In this document: positions 31,636 through 44,878 of the stretch, in pieces | Numbering within the stretch: the stretch's first letter is position 1 | Layout of the letters: each line of letters opens with the position of its first letter | Assembly: GCA_963969495.1 (NCBI GenBank) | Contig: OZ018321.1 | Location: 125,854,298 to 125,918,297, forward strand | Direction of reading: 5' to 3' | Length of the DNA: 64,000 bases | Origin: Ceratothoa steindachneri | Taxonomy: Eukaryota > Arthropoda > Malacostraca > Isopoda > Cymothoidae | Notes under the pieces: generated by a model | Told to the model about the DNA's origin: nothing | What the model saw: only the letters and a program-made list of their open reading frames with translations | The model's database searches: none | Made by a program: the position numbers and the translations under genes

Positions 31636-32301
31636 ATGTTAGTGATCTTTGAAAACACATACGAAAGAACTCGATATAACAATAAACCATTCCTTAGTGA
31701 GGATGAATTTTGGCTCGTGTTCGGGGCAATACACAGTATAAAACAGGAAAATTTCCCCTATGTAGATCGAGTGTTGAATAACTACGTTATAAAACAGCTA
31801 AAGTGTGTAGTGAGGGCAAATACAAACAGTCTATTTCTAATTATATATTCCGGGATAAACTGGAAAAGGGATGAAGAGTTCATTCCTACACGATTCAAAA
31901 ACGCACTGTATAATGAGTATGAAGTAGATACTTTTCTAAAACTTGAAGACAAGTTTCATCAAAGTTTTCGTCGGATGAAGTGTATGCAGAATATGGTTGA
32001 TGCTTGTTATCTTGTTATCAACGTTGAACTCGATGACTGTCGAAAACTTCAACCTACCATCACAGAAGATAAGTATATAAAAAAATGTGTAGTTTGATAA
32101 GTTCATTGTTTTCTCAACAAGAGAGGGAGCCTAATCGAACTTTTGAAAGAATTTGTCCTCAGGGATCTAGATGACTACGTCACCATTACGTGCAAAGAAA
32201 ATTTAATAGAATATCTATTTATCAATCAGTTTCTCCATGGAAGTCCAGAAGATGGAGTGTCACCAGCCTGCGTCATCAAGACTTGCAAGAAGGATGTTGT
32301 A
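31636..32301 (+). pseudogene. Unrecognised decayed gene, unit 2
   Basis: The ATG frame runs 153 codons to 32097. A second coding-like frame (32101 to the LTR edge) is offset from it, as in unit 1. Against unit 1 the first frame differs at Leu/Pro, Val/Leu and Asp/Asn positions, all amino-acid changing. The LTR element begins at 32302 after TTGTA. No family is recognised. Confidence 0.55.
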
Positions 32302-33603
32302 TGTGATAGAACGTGTTGAAGCTGCGTTTAATTTTAACTCCTATCCCGTATTATTTAAAACCACGATGCTGCCCACGTGCATCTTCGATTCGAGGCTTGA
32401 AGTCTTATCACAGCTACCGGATGTCAATGTTTAAACAAGGAGGTTATCGTCCCCCCGTTCGCCCCCATACGCCGACCTCGCCAGATCGGGTTAGGCTTAT
32501 GGGCCGATAAGGCATTTTTCTCCGGCTCGGCTGTGCGTTCCCTCCAAGCTTTCACTCCATTTTCCCCCACGCCAAGGAGATGTCCTGGCTATTTATATGG
32601 AAACTTTACCACTAAGATCAGATTAGAGATCCAGATTTTCGTCGCGAAACATCACCACGACCCTCTCTCCCTTTGTGCGCCAAGGGACCTCGACCTCGAG
32701 ATTCACCATCACTTGTCCAGAAGGAGGACAATATTCCTTGAGTGCCAAAGGTTCGAGTCTTTCCGACGCCAAGTCCCCAAGGCTTCCCCCCCCTGTTGTT
32801 CAAAGGAGAACAACATTAGAACAGCCATTGTTCGTCTTGAGCCCGTAGACAAGAGACGGTTCTCATCCCCCCCTTTGTTCAGAAGAGAACAACCTAGAAC
32901 AGCCATTGTTCGTTTTGAGCCCTTCGCCAAGAAACGGTTCTCCCCTCCCCTGTTGTTCAAAGGAGAACAACATTAGAACAGCCATTGTTCTTGAGCCCGT
33001 AGACAAGAGACGGTTCTCATCCCCCCTTTGTTCAGAAGAGAACAACCTAGGACAGCCATTGTTCTTCAAGCCGTTCGTCGAGAAACGGTTCTCCTTCCCA
33101 AGACGCCTCGTCAGGATCCTTTTATCCCCCCTTCCTTCGGCTGGAACTCGCCAGCGGACCGAAACTCCTTTGCGCCAACTTCCACTGCACCACTAGTGCC
33201 AAAGTTACGTAAGCCAAACGTCACCTTTGAGTATTGATCCCTTTTGTCAATTCTATCCTGTGCTTTAAATTGTTTATTCGAACCATCCCATCTCTTTAAC
33301 TCTATATTTGTTTTACCTTTTTTAATCCCTTAAAACCTTGGATTAGCCCGAGTCTCCACGACCCTCTTCATTCTGTTTTTGTCAATATTTTCCGTTTTTG
33401 TCTTTTGTTTATAGTTATTATTAATAAAACTCTATTTTATTAATGATAGCAATATTATTATCCTTGAGCTCAGTTCCACTTCTTAAGCATTTTGAAGATA
33501 CATAATATCGGCCGCCAGACAGTAACGCACTCTAAAGATAATTAAGGAAGTTCCCTCAACGAATAGTGTGATATATGGTATCGTCGGGAGTCATTCTACG
33601 ACA
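32302..33603 (+). repeat. 5' LTR, unit 2
   Basis: TGTGATAG to CTACGACA, 1302 bases. It is about one repeat shorter than its sisters because it has four tandem ~77-base repeats (32787-33093). AATAAA lies at 33423-33428. Confidence 0.93.
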
Positions 33604-33973
33604 TATATATATATATACTATTTAAATTTGGTATCAGGTGTGTAAGGTTTAACGCTATATCTTTGCAAACACTGGTCTCAGTCGAGTAAAGCATAGTGTT
33701 ATTCGTTATAATAATAGAATATAGTAGTTCCCTTTTGTTTTAACGATTGCTATCCCCCTTTTTTTTTTAAACTTAAGAAGCTGGAGTAGCTCAAGGAACG
33801 GTTATAATAATTTGTTTGTGTTTTTTTTTGTGATTTTAGTCAGTGGTTATTTAGATTGAGAAACCAAGTACGAATAGGTCAGTGCCCATATTTAGATAGG
33901 CTAATTCTATAGAGGCATAATTCTTGTTGCAAGGAATTTTAGTTGGTTGACTAGTGCGCCCCCAAGTGCAAAG

Positions 33974-36169
33974 ATGACTCAGTTCGAAATCTTTAAAGCG
34001 CAAGGAGAGTCCTGTGGACTCTCCGGAAAAGAACTAACTGAGTACATTCAAGAGGAGCAAAGAAAAGAGGAAGAAAGAGAAAGAAAAAAAGAAGAAAGAA
34101 AAAGAGAGGAACGGATAAGACAAGCTGACCATCAGATTGAATTAGCTCGGATTGAAGCAGAATTTCAAAGAAAAATGAAAGTAATAGAAAGGGAAAGAGT
34201 AATCCGACGAGGGGACCGAGAAAGAGAAATACAACGAGAAGAACGAGAAAGAAAAATACAACGAGAAGAACGAGAAAGAGAAAAACAACGAGAGGAACGA
34301 AAAAGAGAAATACAACGAGAAGAACGAGAAAGAAAAATACAACGAGAAGAACGAGAAAGAGAAATCCAACGAGAAGAAAGGAGGAAGGATTCGCGCCCCT
34401 TCCCAGGAAAGCTGACAAAGTTTCCGAGCCCCGTAAAACCCCCAAACTTCTTTCCCCAAAACCAACAACGGGACTCCAAACCTCCCGTTAAGACTTCTCC
34501 TCCATCTCTCTTCCCGAAGCGACCAACCAGATGCTTCACCTGTCGTGTAGAAAACCACATGAGCTGGAACTGCCCCCAAAATTCTAGGCTTAAAAGCGGA
34601 CCAGCCCACCAAGTTTACCAGATTAATGCAACCCCGGCTCCCCCGGTGGTGCCGCCCCAAGCAGAAACTTCTCCCCATCCGTCAGGCCACCAGGTAAATT
34701 TTGTTTTTGATAAAAGTTCAGCGGGAACTTTGAAATATGAGGAGGGCAGCGTGGACAGCTGCCGAGTATTGACTCTCGTCAGGGACAGAGGATGTACGTG
34801 TTTCATCGTGTCCGACGAACTCCTCCCAGTGGCCTCTAACCACGAAAAATTTGCGGTGGTACATGACTACCTTGGGCGGGCGAACAGATTCCCCGTCGCT
34901 AGATGTTACCTGCAGGGGCAATATTATAATGGCTGGGCTGAAGTCATTGTAGCACATATAAAATTCTGTTCCGTACTTATAGGACAGAGCCCCCAAGTAA
35001 GTTTCGACCCTGTGTTTCAGGCCGCCCTTCCTCGAGGCCGAGATAAGAAAGAAGCCCAGGAGCCCGTCCCCATCAGAACCCCGATACCGTCCGATTTCTC
35101 GGAGACCCCTAACCAGGACTTTAGGACGGAAAATGAGGAGTGTGAATCACTAACACCCTTAGGTGATAAGGCCCAAGACAAGGACACGGAGACTGTCCGT
35201 GGACCCCAAGAAAAAAAGAAGCCCCAACGCGCCCATGGAGATACCTTCGTAGAACTGGACGAAGCATCGGCGCTTGAAGAAGATTACCCCGCGGAGTCCC
35301 TTAATCTAATCCAGACAGTGTGCATCCAACCTGATGCCGATTACCCTCCTCCTTCCCTACCAGGCGAGTCTTTAGAACCCTCTAACCTGGATAGTGACGC
35401 GCAGCTGACACCACGTCAGAAGAGTCAGCTACAAGAACTAATTAAATGGAATCACCATTTACCCACCCTATTAGCTCTTTTCGAGCAACTGCGTGAAAAT
35501 GGCCTCACCATTGGCCCCAGCAAATGCCAGTTTGCCCACGAAACCATCAAATATTTGGGTTTCAAAATAGGACAAAGCAAGTTAGGTCCCCACGAGAACA
35601 AGATTAAGGCAATCGCCCACATGCCCCTCCCGATTACAAAGAAGCCATTAAGATCGTTCCTAGGATCAGCTTCTCCCTATCAGCGATTTGTTCCGAATTT
35701 CGCTGCAATTTTGGCCCCCCTATGCCCCCTTCAGGAAAAGAATTTCCCCGATCGTTTACGTTGGAATGATGTCGCTGTTTCCCATTTTAATCAGCTCAAA
35801 AGTAAGTTCATTTCTGCCCCCATTTTTAAGTTGCCCAACCCAGAAAAATCCTTTGGGGTTAAGACCGACGTGAGCAACGAGGGCATTGGAGGTGTACTCC
35901 AGCAATACGTGGATGACAGAACGAGTCATCCAGTTGCATATGCTAGTCGTCAATTATTACCACGCGGAAAGAGATATGCCACTAGAGAAAAGATAGCTCT
36001 ATCAATTATCTGGGTCATAGACAAATTCAAGCTGTACTTGATATGTAAAGAATTTCAAATAGGAACCGACCACCGTCCGTTAGCCTATATTAGGAATTTG
36101 AGACACTCAAACGGCCGCATCATGCGCTGGAGTTTACTCTTGCAAGAGTATCAGTTTAAAATAAATTAG
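33974..36169 (+). CDS. Compact gag-pol, unit 2
   Basis: Open 731-codon frame from the ATG at 33974, with the same domain series as the copy at 21375: coiled coil, CCHC, protease, RT C-terminus, RNase H; no capsid, integrase or RT core. Two key sites are altered: the knuckle reads CFTCRVENH (Gly to Arg after the second Cys) and the protease reads DRG. RNase H keeps GTDHRPL. It ends at the same TAG as all copies, one codon before IKGS. One base is missing after the stop (GATAACCGGTCG), so the ADALSRN tail is out of frame here. Confidence 0.85.
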   Translation: MTQFEIFKAQGESCGLSGKELTEYIQEEQRKEEERERKKEERKREERIRQADHQIELARIEAEFQRKMKVIERERVIRRGDREREIQREERERKIQREEREREKQREERKREIQREERERKIQREEREREIQREERRKDSRPFPGKLTKFPSPVKPPNFFPQNQQRDSKPPVKTSPPSLFPKRPTRCFTCRVENHMSWNCPQNSRLKSGPAHQVYQINATPAPPVVPPQAETSPHPSGHQVNFVFDKSSAGTLKYEEGSVDSCRVLTLVRDRGCTCFIVSDELLPVASNHEKFAVVHDYLGRANRFPVARCYLQGQYYNGWAEVIVAHIKFCSVLIGQSPQVSFDPVFQAALPRGRDKKEAQEPVPIRTPIPSDFSETPNQDFRTENEECESLTPLGDKAQDKDTETVRGPQEKKKPQRAHGDTFVELDEASALEEDYPAESLNLIQTVCIQPDADYPPPSLPGESLEPSNLDSDAQLTPRQKSQLQELIKWNHHLPTLLALFEQLRENGLTIGPSKCQFAHETIKYLGFKIGQSKLGPHENKIKAIAHMPLPITKKPLRSFLGSASPYQRFVPNFAAILAPLCPLQEKNFPDRLRWNDVAVSHFNQLKSKFISAPIFKLPNPEKSFGVKTDVSNEGIGGVLQQYVDDRTSHPVAYASRQLLPRGKRYATREKIALSIIWVIDKFKLYLICKEFQIGTDHRPLAYIRNLRHSNGRIMRWSLLLQEYQFKIN

Positions 36170-36660
36170 ATAAAAGGTTCCGATAACCGGTCGCTGACGC
36201 CCTCAGTAGAAATGCGTTACCGAATAGCGTAGAATAATTGTATTCATAGGATTAGTATCTCCATGTAGGTATATACCGTCTTGTACGACTTAATTTAAGA
36301 TTCTTTTGTAATATAATTAATTAATGTATATGTCTGAATTTTGTAACACTCAATGTCTAATTTTTTGTATGTCTATATATTTGTTCTTATTAATTTACGT
36401 ATAAATTATTTTGTCCCGTATGTACTAAGTTTATATCATTTCATTGTTCCATGCCCTTTTTTTTTCTTTGATTAAGTTGTATTAAAGGTTATTTTCCCCT
36501 GTAATCTAAAGATCAAAATAATCATATGTATTGAGGTAATACTAGTTAGGTGCAGGAAGGTACGGTTGTTACAAGAAAACGAGTTCCCCACAACGGAGCT
36601 CTATCGTTGTCCCTTCTCTCTTTTTTTTTCGAAGTGACAACTTCCCCTGGAATGGAGGGG

Positions 36661-38039
36661 TGTGATAGAACGTGTTGAAGCTGCGTTTAATTTCAACTCC
36701 TATCCCGTATTATTTTAAACCACGATGCTGCCCACGTGCATCTTCGATTCGAGGCTTGGAGTCTTATCACAGCTACCGGATGTCAATGTTTAAACAAGGA
36801 GGTTATCGTCCCCCCGTTCCCCCCATACGCCGACCTCGCCAGATCGAGTTAGGCTCATGGGCCGATAAGGCATTGTTCTCCGGCTCGGCTGTGCGTTCCC
36901 TCCAAGCTTTCACTCCATTTTCCCCCACGCCAAGGAGATGTCCTGGCTATTTATATGGAAACTTTACCACTAAGATCAGATTGGAGATCCAGATTCTCGT
37001 CGCGAAACATCACCACGACCCTCTCTCCCTTTGTGCGCCAAGGGACCTCGACCTCGAGATTCACCATCACTTGTCCAGAAGGAGGACAATATTCCTTGAG
37101 TGCCAAAGGTTCGAGCCTTTCCGACGCCAAGTCCCCAAGGCTTTCCCCCCTGTTGTTCAAAGGAGAACAGCATTAGAACAGCCATTGTTCGTTTTGAGCC
37201 CTTCGCCAAGAAACGGTTCTCTTCCCCCCCTGTTGTTCAAAGGAGAACAGCATTAGAACAGTCATTGTTCGTCTTGAGCCCGTAGACAATAGACGGTTCT
37301 CATCCCCCCCTTTGTTCAGAAGAGAACAACCTAGAACAGCCATTGTTCGTTTTGAGCCCTTCGCCAAGAAACGGTTCTCACCCCCCCTGTTGTTCAAAGG
37401 AGAACAACATTAGAACAGCCATTGTTCTTGAGCCCGTAGACAAGAGACGGTTCTCATCCCTCTTTGTTCAGAAGAGAACAACCTAGGACAGCCATTGTTC
37501 TTCAAGCCGTTCGTCGAGAAACGGTTCTCCTTCCCAAGACGCCTCGTCAGGATCCTTTTATCCCCCCCCCCCTTCGGCTGGAACTCGCCAGCGGACCGAA
37601 ACTCCTTTGCGCCAACTTCCACTGCACCACTAGTGCCAAAGTTACGTAAGCCAAACGTCACCTTTGAGTATTGATCCCTTTTGTCAATTCTATCCTGTGC
37701 TTTAAATTGTTTATTCGAACCATCCCATCTCTTTAACTCCATATTTGTTTTACCTTTTTTGATCCCTTAAATCCTTGGATTAGCCCGAGTCTCCACGACC
37801 CTTTCCATTCTGTTTGTCAATATTTTCCGTTTTTGTGTATTGTTTATAGTTATTATTAATAAAACTCTATTTTTATTAATGATAGCAATATTATTATCCT
37901 TGAGCTCAGTTCCACTTCTTAAGCATATCGAAGATACATAATATCGGCCGCCAGACAGTAACGCACTCTAAAGATAATTAAGGAAGTTCCCTCAACGAAT
38001 AGTGTAATATATGGTATCGTCGGGAGTCATTCTACAACA
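36661..38039 (+). repeat. 3' LTR, unit 2
   Basis: TGTGATAG to CTACAACA, 1379 bases, five tandem repeats (about 37144-37530). It differs from the 5' LTR of the same unit by scattered substitutions and small indels (for example GTGTATTG against GTCTTTTG), so this is not a very recent insertion. Confidence 0.93.
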
Positions 38040-38308
38040 TTGTAAGTTCACCCCAAATCAAAATATTTTTTTATTAGAGCACGATTCCTTAGCAGATATG
38101 ATTATTCAAATTCTAGATCATATAGAGAACCTTCTGATATTAATTATCAAAAATATAAAGTTGGATTAAAAATACATAATTTTTATCCTTGTACAAAGTA
38201 ATAAGGTTGCGGACATCCATGAAATTCTAATTGAAATTATGTATTTTAACCTAGATGTAAAATAAAAATAAGTTTGTTTTTACGTTAAGCTGTCTTTTAT
38301 TGAATAGT

Positions 38309-38967
38309 TATATAAGAGTGTAAACGAATCAGATATTCAGTTAAAAATGAACCGCCGATTGTTATACTTATTACATCCCCAAGCCTACCAACATCTTTTG
38401 GTGGGGTAAATCTGATGTGGAATGCTTTCTGTCAGGTTTGGATAGCTATACACTATACAAACCCGTACGAAAAAGATTCAAGACAAAACACGTAAATGCC
38501 CAAGGTTCAAACGAGATTTGGCAACCAGATCTAAATATTATGTCTAAGTTTGAAAGTTTTAATAATGGTATATGTTGCATACGCTTTGTAATTGACGTAT
38601 ATTCTAGATATCTCTGGCTAATTCCTTTAAAGGACAAGACGCACCATCAGGTGATAACAAATGCTTTACGAAATCTCATGGAAGAAACCAGATGGAATCC
38701 AGGCTATGTATGTTCTGATGATGGAGGAGAGTTTAAAGGAAAGTCTTGAATATAATATAATATCGGCATATATCGTGTTCACTCATTAAACAAAGCTAGT
38801 CTTGTAGAGCGTGTACAAAGAACAATAAAGGAAAGACTTTTCAGATATTTTACTTTTAATAATACATGGAAATACATCGACGAGTTGATGATTTTGCAAG
38901 GGCTTATAATAATTCTAGACATAGAAATCTGATTGGAAACACACAATTGAAAGTTATACATGATGCT
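38309..38967 (+). pseudogene. Core promoter and Polinton-type integrase remnant, unit 2
   Basis: TATATAAG 38309-38316, TCAGTT 38337-38342, ATG 38347. The integrase frame 38417-38749 matches unit 1 but has Tyr for His in YTLYKPV and Pro for Leu in WQPDL, both also in unit 3. It has the same stop after FKGKS and the same fusion to mariner at the unit end. The 38045-38308 stretch before it is as in unit 1. Confidence 0.75.
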
Positions 38968-39247
38968 GCGGTGTCGGTGTACACTGCAACCATGCGTTCA
39001 TGGATCTCTTTTGCATTCTTGCCTTCCTTGGTCAAAAATTTAATCACTGCGCGGTGCTCAACCTTCTCCATTGTTGAAAGATTTGTGACTGACGATCTGG
39101 GATCAGCTACTGCTTCTTAAATAGATGAGGCAGGAGCGTGCGGCTGCAGGTCGTGACTTGTCATAACTTGTCCTAACACCCCCACAAACAGCCATTCCCC
39201 TTCCTCTGTTTTGTCCTACCGATTCGCAAAACTTATTAACCGCCCCA
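38968..39247 (-). mobile_element. Truncated mariner end, unit 3
   Basis: Copy of 8023-8304, ending CCCCATG before TA. Contains the transposase start and one terminal repeat only. Confidence 0.88.
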
Positions 39248-40252
39248 TGTACGTACAAGGTCAATGATAATAATTAAGTCGACATTTACACGATAAAGGC
39301 TTTACAAATTATTACACTCTGAAATCTCAAGTGATAAACTTTGAAAGTCGGTGGTCAAAAGTTCATTTTTGTCCAGCTGTAGGTCACATGGACGCGCGTG
39401 TGTCATTTGCAAAACTTATTGACCGTCCCTGGTATATATATGAAATTGCCAGGGGGCAGGATTTTGACCTGGCAGACTGATAACAACTGTTCTGGCAGAA
39501 AATGCGCCACGTAAAACTTGTCCTCTGCAATACCTATTGCAAAGATCATTATTATCATTACAGTGTTGCACTAAATACAGGGTCTCTCAGAGGTTAAAAG
39601 ATTTTCACACCTATTACAAATTAGGTCCAGTAATTCTAATGTCAGTGGCTTTTATTTTCGAAGGAGGATTTTCTGAATATATCTACTTTCGCAAGTTCAC
39701 CTGAAAATCTCGTTTATCAAATCATATAAACTAGAGTCCTCCTATTTCACAGAGAAAGGCTATTTTTCCTGATATCATAAAAACGAAGGGTAGAAAGGAA
39801 AGGACGAAAATATAATCTCGAATATTTTTATCCCATAAGATTCGATTTTTTTCCCGTCAAATAATTTTCTTCCTCTAACCTTTACGTTTCTTTCCATCGC
39901 TGATATAGAGGCAAAAATGAAATGGTAAAGATTACTGTAATTTACAAGGAGTTAGGCGATTTGGAGCTAAAAATTGGGGATGAGCGTAGCGGAGAACTCT
40001 GATAAATCTCAAAAGTTGTGAACTTATCACTGATTCATTGTTCGCTGTATTCTTTCACAAGCAAAACATCAGAACTCCTGATTTCAGTCATAAATTTTGT
40101 TGAGGCTGAGGTCTTAGCGGAAAGTCGCATAAAACGATAAAGTGGTGGAATTGTTTTTATTTATTTCAAGAAACCGTGTTTTGTTATAGACTATTTCAAT
40201 TATGTACATTATGAAAGATAAGTGTGACACAAATTTCAACTGTAAAGGAATA
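39248..40252. other. Plain sequence with second mariner end, unit 3
   Basis: Copy of 8305-9307, with the second mariner end word near 39411. No gene is seen. Confidence 0.5.
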
Positions 40253-41131
40253 CAGGCCGTCCTTGTTTTAACATACACGCGCTGTACTTTATATTGCTGT
40301 TAAAGCGAGGCGTTAAAGTACACTGGTTCATAGAAAATGTTACCGTGATTAAAAAGAAGGCAATAAAAAACAATAATATTACCCAAAACTTAATGTTTAT
40401 AGGTAAAAAATACCTACAGAAAGTAATACAAAAAGATTTGTAAAGGCAATATTTCTTTTAATTAACCAAATGTTATCATTTCAACCGATAATGCTTTTCA
40501 CATTGAAATAGAGAGATCCTTTGTTGCATGTTGAGTCAGATGAGTCTCGTTGCTTCAAAAGATGAGCAAATGGTCATTGAGTTTCTCATTGTATATATCT
40601 CGGTAGCAGCTAAGAGCATCTTGCATCCCGCGGTTTGCTTCAATAAACCTCTTTGCATTTGAATCTTGTCTTTCGAATGTTGCTATTGATGAAATTAAAA
40701 TTCCAATTTTCATCTGGTTGTTTGATTTTTTTTCTAGTGGAAGTTTCTCTTGTTGATCCTTAATAAATTGATTCAAGTTATCAGGAGTTAATTCTATTTG
40801 CAATCTTTTTTCACAGTTAAGTGAAACCTTACTGCTAGCTGAGACACGGTCCTCCTCTAAAGTTAGTCTCTGAAAAAAACTGAGGGCACGAGTTCCTCGA
40901 AATTCTTCTCATATTTGAAGATTTCACCTCTGCCCAAGAATCTGTAATATTTTCTATGTCACTATAAATGTCACATTTTTTTTCCAAAAATCGGCTAGCG
41001 TTTTATTTCCACCTTGTGTGAATTGGACTGCTTGGGTAAGTGTGCGGCGTAAATAGTACGCTTTTATGGATGCAATTGCTCCATGATCCATAGGCTGCAA
41101 CAATGTCGTTGTATTTGGCGATAAAAATACA
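40253..41131 (-). pseudogene. Tigger/pogo-type transposase C-terminus, unit 3
   Basis: Copy of 9308-10186. It shares the short A run and the GGTCATTG variant with unit 1, so the DDE-end frame is interrupted. The C-terminal tail is open at 40803-40555. Confidence 0.82.
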
Positions 41132-43551
41132 ATTCGTTTAAAAGAGAAGGGAAGACATTTAGATATATTTGCTTCCCTATCGATATTACGGTTCGATTAA
41201 AAGAAAAAGAAGTACCCGTGTTTCATTGATTTTTCTAGCGTCTGTCAAGTTCGCGTAAGGGATAATAGAACACCCCGATATTTATTCTTTTTCTGCCTTA
41301 TTCAAAATTACTTAAAAAACAATTTTGTTTTGTTATTATTTAAGTGTTGGTGAAGAAGAATGTGTATAAGCAAGATTTATTCTCTTTCTTATCGTCATTA
41401 GAGTTCGCTTAAACGACAAGGGAAGCCCAAACGTTTTAACATTTTGCAATATAAGACATTTAAATTTATTTATTGAAGTTTGATAATGACTGAAATCCAA
41501 TCCGAATCTACTGATTGATTACAGATTAAGAAGTTTTTGGAAGATATAAATCAACATGATGAGTCCATTAAACAAGAGTATGCTAACGAAAAAATATGTC
41601 ACAGGCCGCTGTAACGTTTTCTGCCACTTGCGATTTTCATATCTCCATTCAACTTCTTTTAAAGGACAAGTGAAAACCACGAGATTTGACGGCTTCTACA
41701 ATAATCATTCAAGATCTCTTAAAAGACAAGGGATCACCGAGAGAATTATTAGGTTTTCTATACTCATTCCAGTTCTCTTAAAGAATACGGGAAGACTTCG
41801 AAATTTATTCATTTTCCCATCCTCATATAAGTTCGCTAAAAGGACAAGAATTGCCTCGAGATTTATTTGTTTTCTTATAAAATTTAAGTTTGCTTAGAGC
41901 AAAATGATAAAGGAGAATTACGAGATTTATTCGTTTTTCTAACACACATCGTTCGCTTAAAATAAAAGGAAAAACACCGAAATTTCTGTCTATCCTATGT
42001 TAAATAAAGTTTCCTTAAAGATCAAAGAAAATCTCAAAGATTTATTTATTTGCCCTTTCCCATCATCAAGAATGCTTACATAGAAGAGAAGAGACGATCC
42101 CGAGATTTATTATTTTTCGTAATGTCATACAATTTCGCCTAAAGCCTTAAATGATAAGGGAAGACCCAGAGCCTTATTCGTTTTTCATTTTAGTTAAGTT
42201 CACCTAAAACAAGAAGTATCTCGAGATTTATTTGTTTCTTATCGTTATTCAAGTTCTCTTAAGAGGACAACTGAATACCCGAAATTTATTCATTTTTTTA
42301 TCGAAATTTATTATTAACTTAAGGAAAAGGAAGAAACAAATTTTTAATTATTTGTTTATTATTATTCAAGTTTGCTTAAAAAAACAAGAAGTCTCTTTGA
42401 GGTTATTCTTTCTTCGAGCCTTATTCATTTTGCTTAAACCACAAGGAAAGTCCATGAGGATTATTCAATTTTGTATCCTCAACCTAGTTCTCTGAAAGGA
42501 CGAGCTTGATTTATTTGTTTTCCTATTCAAAAATATATTCGTTTTCTAACAGTATTCAAGGTCCTTTAAAGCACAAGGGAAAATACCGAGATTTTTTTTT
42601 CTATCGTCATTTACATTCCTTTATACGCAAAAGATATTTTTATGAATTTTCGTATAGCTATTCAAATTAGTTTAAAAGACAATCCAAGGCCGTCAGATTT
42701 ATTTGTTTTCTCATCGAAATTAGGTTTGATTAAGGGAATAGGTTAAATTACAAAATTTAATTGCTTTACAAACTCACATTATGTTTGCTTGAAGGACAAG
42801 GGAAGGCCTGTGATTTATTCGCTCTTCATTATGCTAATTCATAGTTCCTTAAAGGGCAAATGAAAACCCCGGGATATATTCTTTTACTTTCGCCAACATT
42901 GCGCTTAAAAGACGAAGGTAACGCTATCCATTTATTTGTTTTCCTATTTTCATATAAATTCGATTAAAGGAAAAGAAAGACAGCAAAATTTATTATTTAT
43001 CCTATCGTTATTTAAGTTCGCTAAAAGGAAAATTTAAGACTTAGAAATTTATTCGTATAATTTCCTCATTTAAATTTGTTTAATAGACAAAAGAAGACCC
43101 AGCGAATTATTACTTTTGCTAACATTTAATTTCAGTTAAAGGATACATGAAGATCTGCCATTTGTTCTTTGAATATTAAAACTTAAGTTAGCTTAAATTA
43201 AAAGGGATAATATTGAGCTATGTTGTTTCTTAACGAACTTAGTTTCCTTAAGGAATGATCCTGGAATTTAGTCAAGTGTTTTTAAAGGCAAATGAAGTGG
43301 TCGGGATATATTCGTTTATCTTCGCTATCAAGTTTGCTTGAATGACAAGGAAAATCCCTTGGATTTACTTGTTTTATTTATAATCACTTAAGTTCTCTTA
43401 AAGCTCAAGGGATCATCAGCCAGGGATATATTCGTTTCTTCTGCGCCGAGATTTATTCGTTTTCCTTTATTCATTTAGCTTCGATTCACGGAAAATGAAA
43501 TACTCTGTTATACTTGTTTTCATATTGAATTAATGTTTTATTTAATGATGG
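41132..43551. repeat. Degenerate ~60-bp satellite, unit 3
   Basis: Copy of the unit 2 satellite, followed by the same C-rich segment (to 43788) that unit 1 lacks. Confidence 0.85.
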
Positions 43552-43784
43552 GGTAAATCCGGAGACATTTATATTTCTATCGTCATTAAAGTTCTCTTAA
43601 TGAAAGACATTCGTTTCCTTTCTGATTCACTTTCACAAAAAGGACAAAAGAAAACTAATGGGGACACGGTAGTATAATGCGGGGTAAATAACGAGTCTCT
43701 CCCACCCCCCTTACTGTAGAGGCCAAGTCTCCTCGCCCCCCTCCCCAATACTTTGATCAGTAACCTTTTTTCGAAGGAATTAGA

Positions 43785-43788
<4 letters not shown>

Positions 43789-43861
<73 letters not shown>

Positions 43862-43869
43862 CATACACA
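43789..43869. repeat. Compound (CA)n(TA)n microsatellite, unit 3
   Basis: As in unit 2 but with a shorter TA run. Confidence 0.95.
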
Positions 43870-44053
43870 CTGGATCTTCTTTAGGAAATAGAGCCTACAC
43901 AGACACATACATTGGGTTAGGTTAGGCGTAAAATGGCGCCGCCCACCTAGCATTGGTCACTACCAGCCTTGGTCAAATGCATGTAATCGGTACAGGAGAG
44001 ATAAGGAATGCATCGAGCGGATTCACTACCAGCTTTGGTCACATGCAGGTGTT

Positions 44054-44160
44054 TTCTTGCTGTATAATTTGCTTTACTTGGAATCTAGACAGCTTCTTAC
44101 AATACTCACACGTAAGAAGCTATGTCTCGATTCCAAGTAAAGCAAATTATACAACAAGAA
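44054..44160. repeat. Long imperfect hairpin, unit 3
   Basis: Same arms and loop as in unit 1. Confidence 0.85.
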
Positions 44161-44212
44161 TACAAAATTAATATTTTCAACCTTTTGAAGATTACTAGAA
44201 CAAAATCCGGTT

Positions 44213-44878
44213 ATGTTAGTGATCTTTGAAAACACATACGAAAGAACTCGATATAACAATAAACCATTCCTTAGTGAGGATGAATTTTGGCTCGTGTTCG
44301 GGGCAATACACAGTATAAAACAGGAAAATTTCCCCTATGTAGATCGAGTGGTGAATGACTACGTTATAAAACAGCTAAAGTGTGTAGTGAGGGCAAATAC
44401 AAACAGTCTATTTCTAATTATATATTCCGGGATAAACTCGAAAAGGGATGAAGAGTTCATTCCTACACGATTCAAAAACGCACTGTATAATGAGTATGAA
44501 GTAGATACTTTTCTAAAACTTGAAGACAAGTTTCATCAAGGTTTTCGTCGGATGAAGTGTATGCAGAATATGGTTGATGCTTGTTATCTTGTTATCAACG
44601 TTGAACTCGATGACTGTCGAAAACTTCAACCTACCATCACAGAAGATAAGTATATAAAAAAATGTGTAGTTTGATAAGTTCATTGTTTTCTCAACAAGAG
44701 AGGGAGCCTAATCGAACTTTTGAAAGAATTTGTCCTCAGGGATCTAGATGACTACGTCACCATTACGTGCAAAGAAAATTTAATAGAATATCTATTTATC
44801 AATCAGTTTCTCCATGGAAGTCCAGAAGATGGAGTGTCACCAGCCTGCGTCATCAAGACTTGCAAGAAGGATGTTGTA
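44213..44878 (+). pseudogene. Unrecognised decayed gene, unit 3
   Basis: The ATG frame runs to 44674, with Trp to Ser and Ser to Gly changes against unit 1. The offset second coding-like frame continues to the LTR at 44879. Confidence 0.55.

Larger units (their letters stand above)
32302..38039 (+). mobile_element. Compact non-autonomous gypsy element, unit 2
   Basis: LTR (32302-33603), leader, gag-pol (33974-36169), T-rich 3' part with purine tract, LTR (36661-38039). TTGTA flanks it (32297-32301 and 38040-38044), at the same site as in the other units, so the insertion predates the tandem amplification. The leader (33604-33973) has the TTTGGTATCAGG word. The 3' part (36170-36660) is non-coding beyond the ADALSRN tail. 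Confidence 0.93.
26366..38967. repeat. Array unit 2 (12.6 kb)
   Basis: Direct copy of the unit, from the mariner word GCGGTGTCGGTG at 26366 to the same word at 38968 (12,602 bases). The left join fuses integrase to mariner. The mariner part is only the 3' piece (26366-26645), whose end word reads CCCCATG where unit 1 has CCCCTTG. Confidence 0.94.
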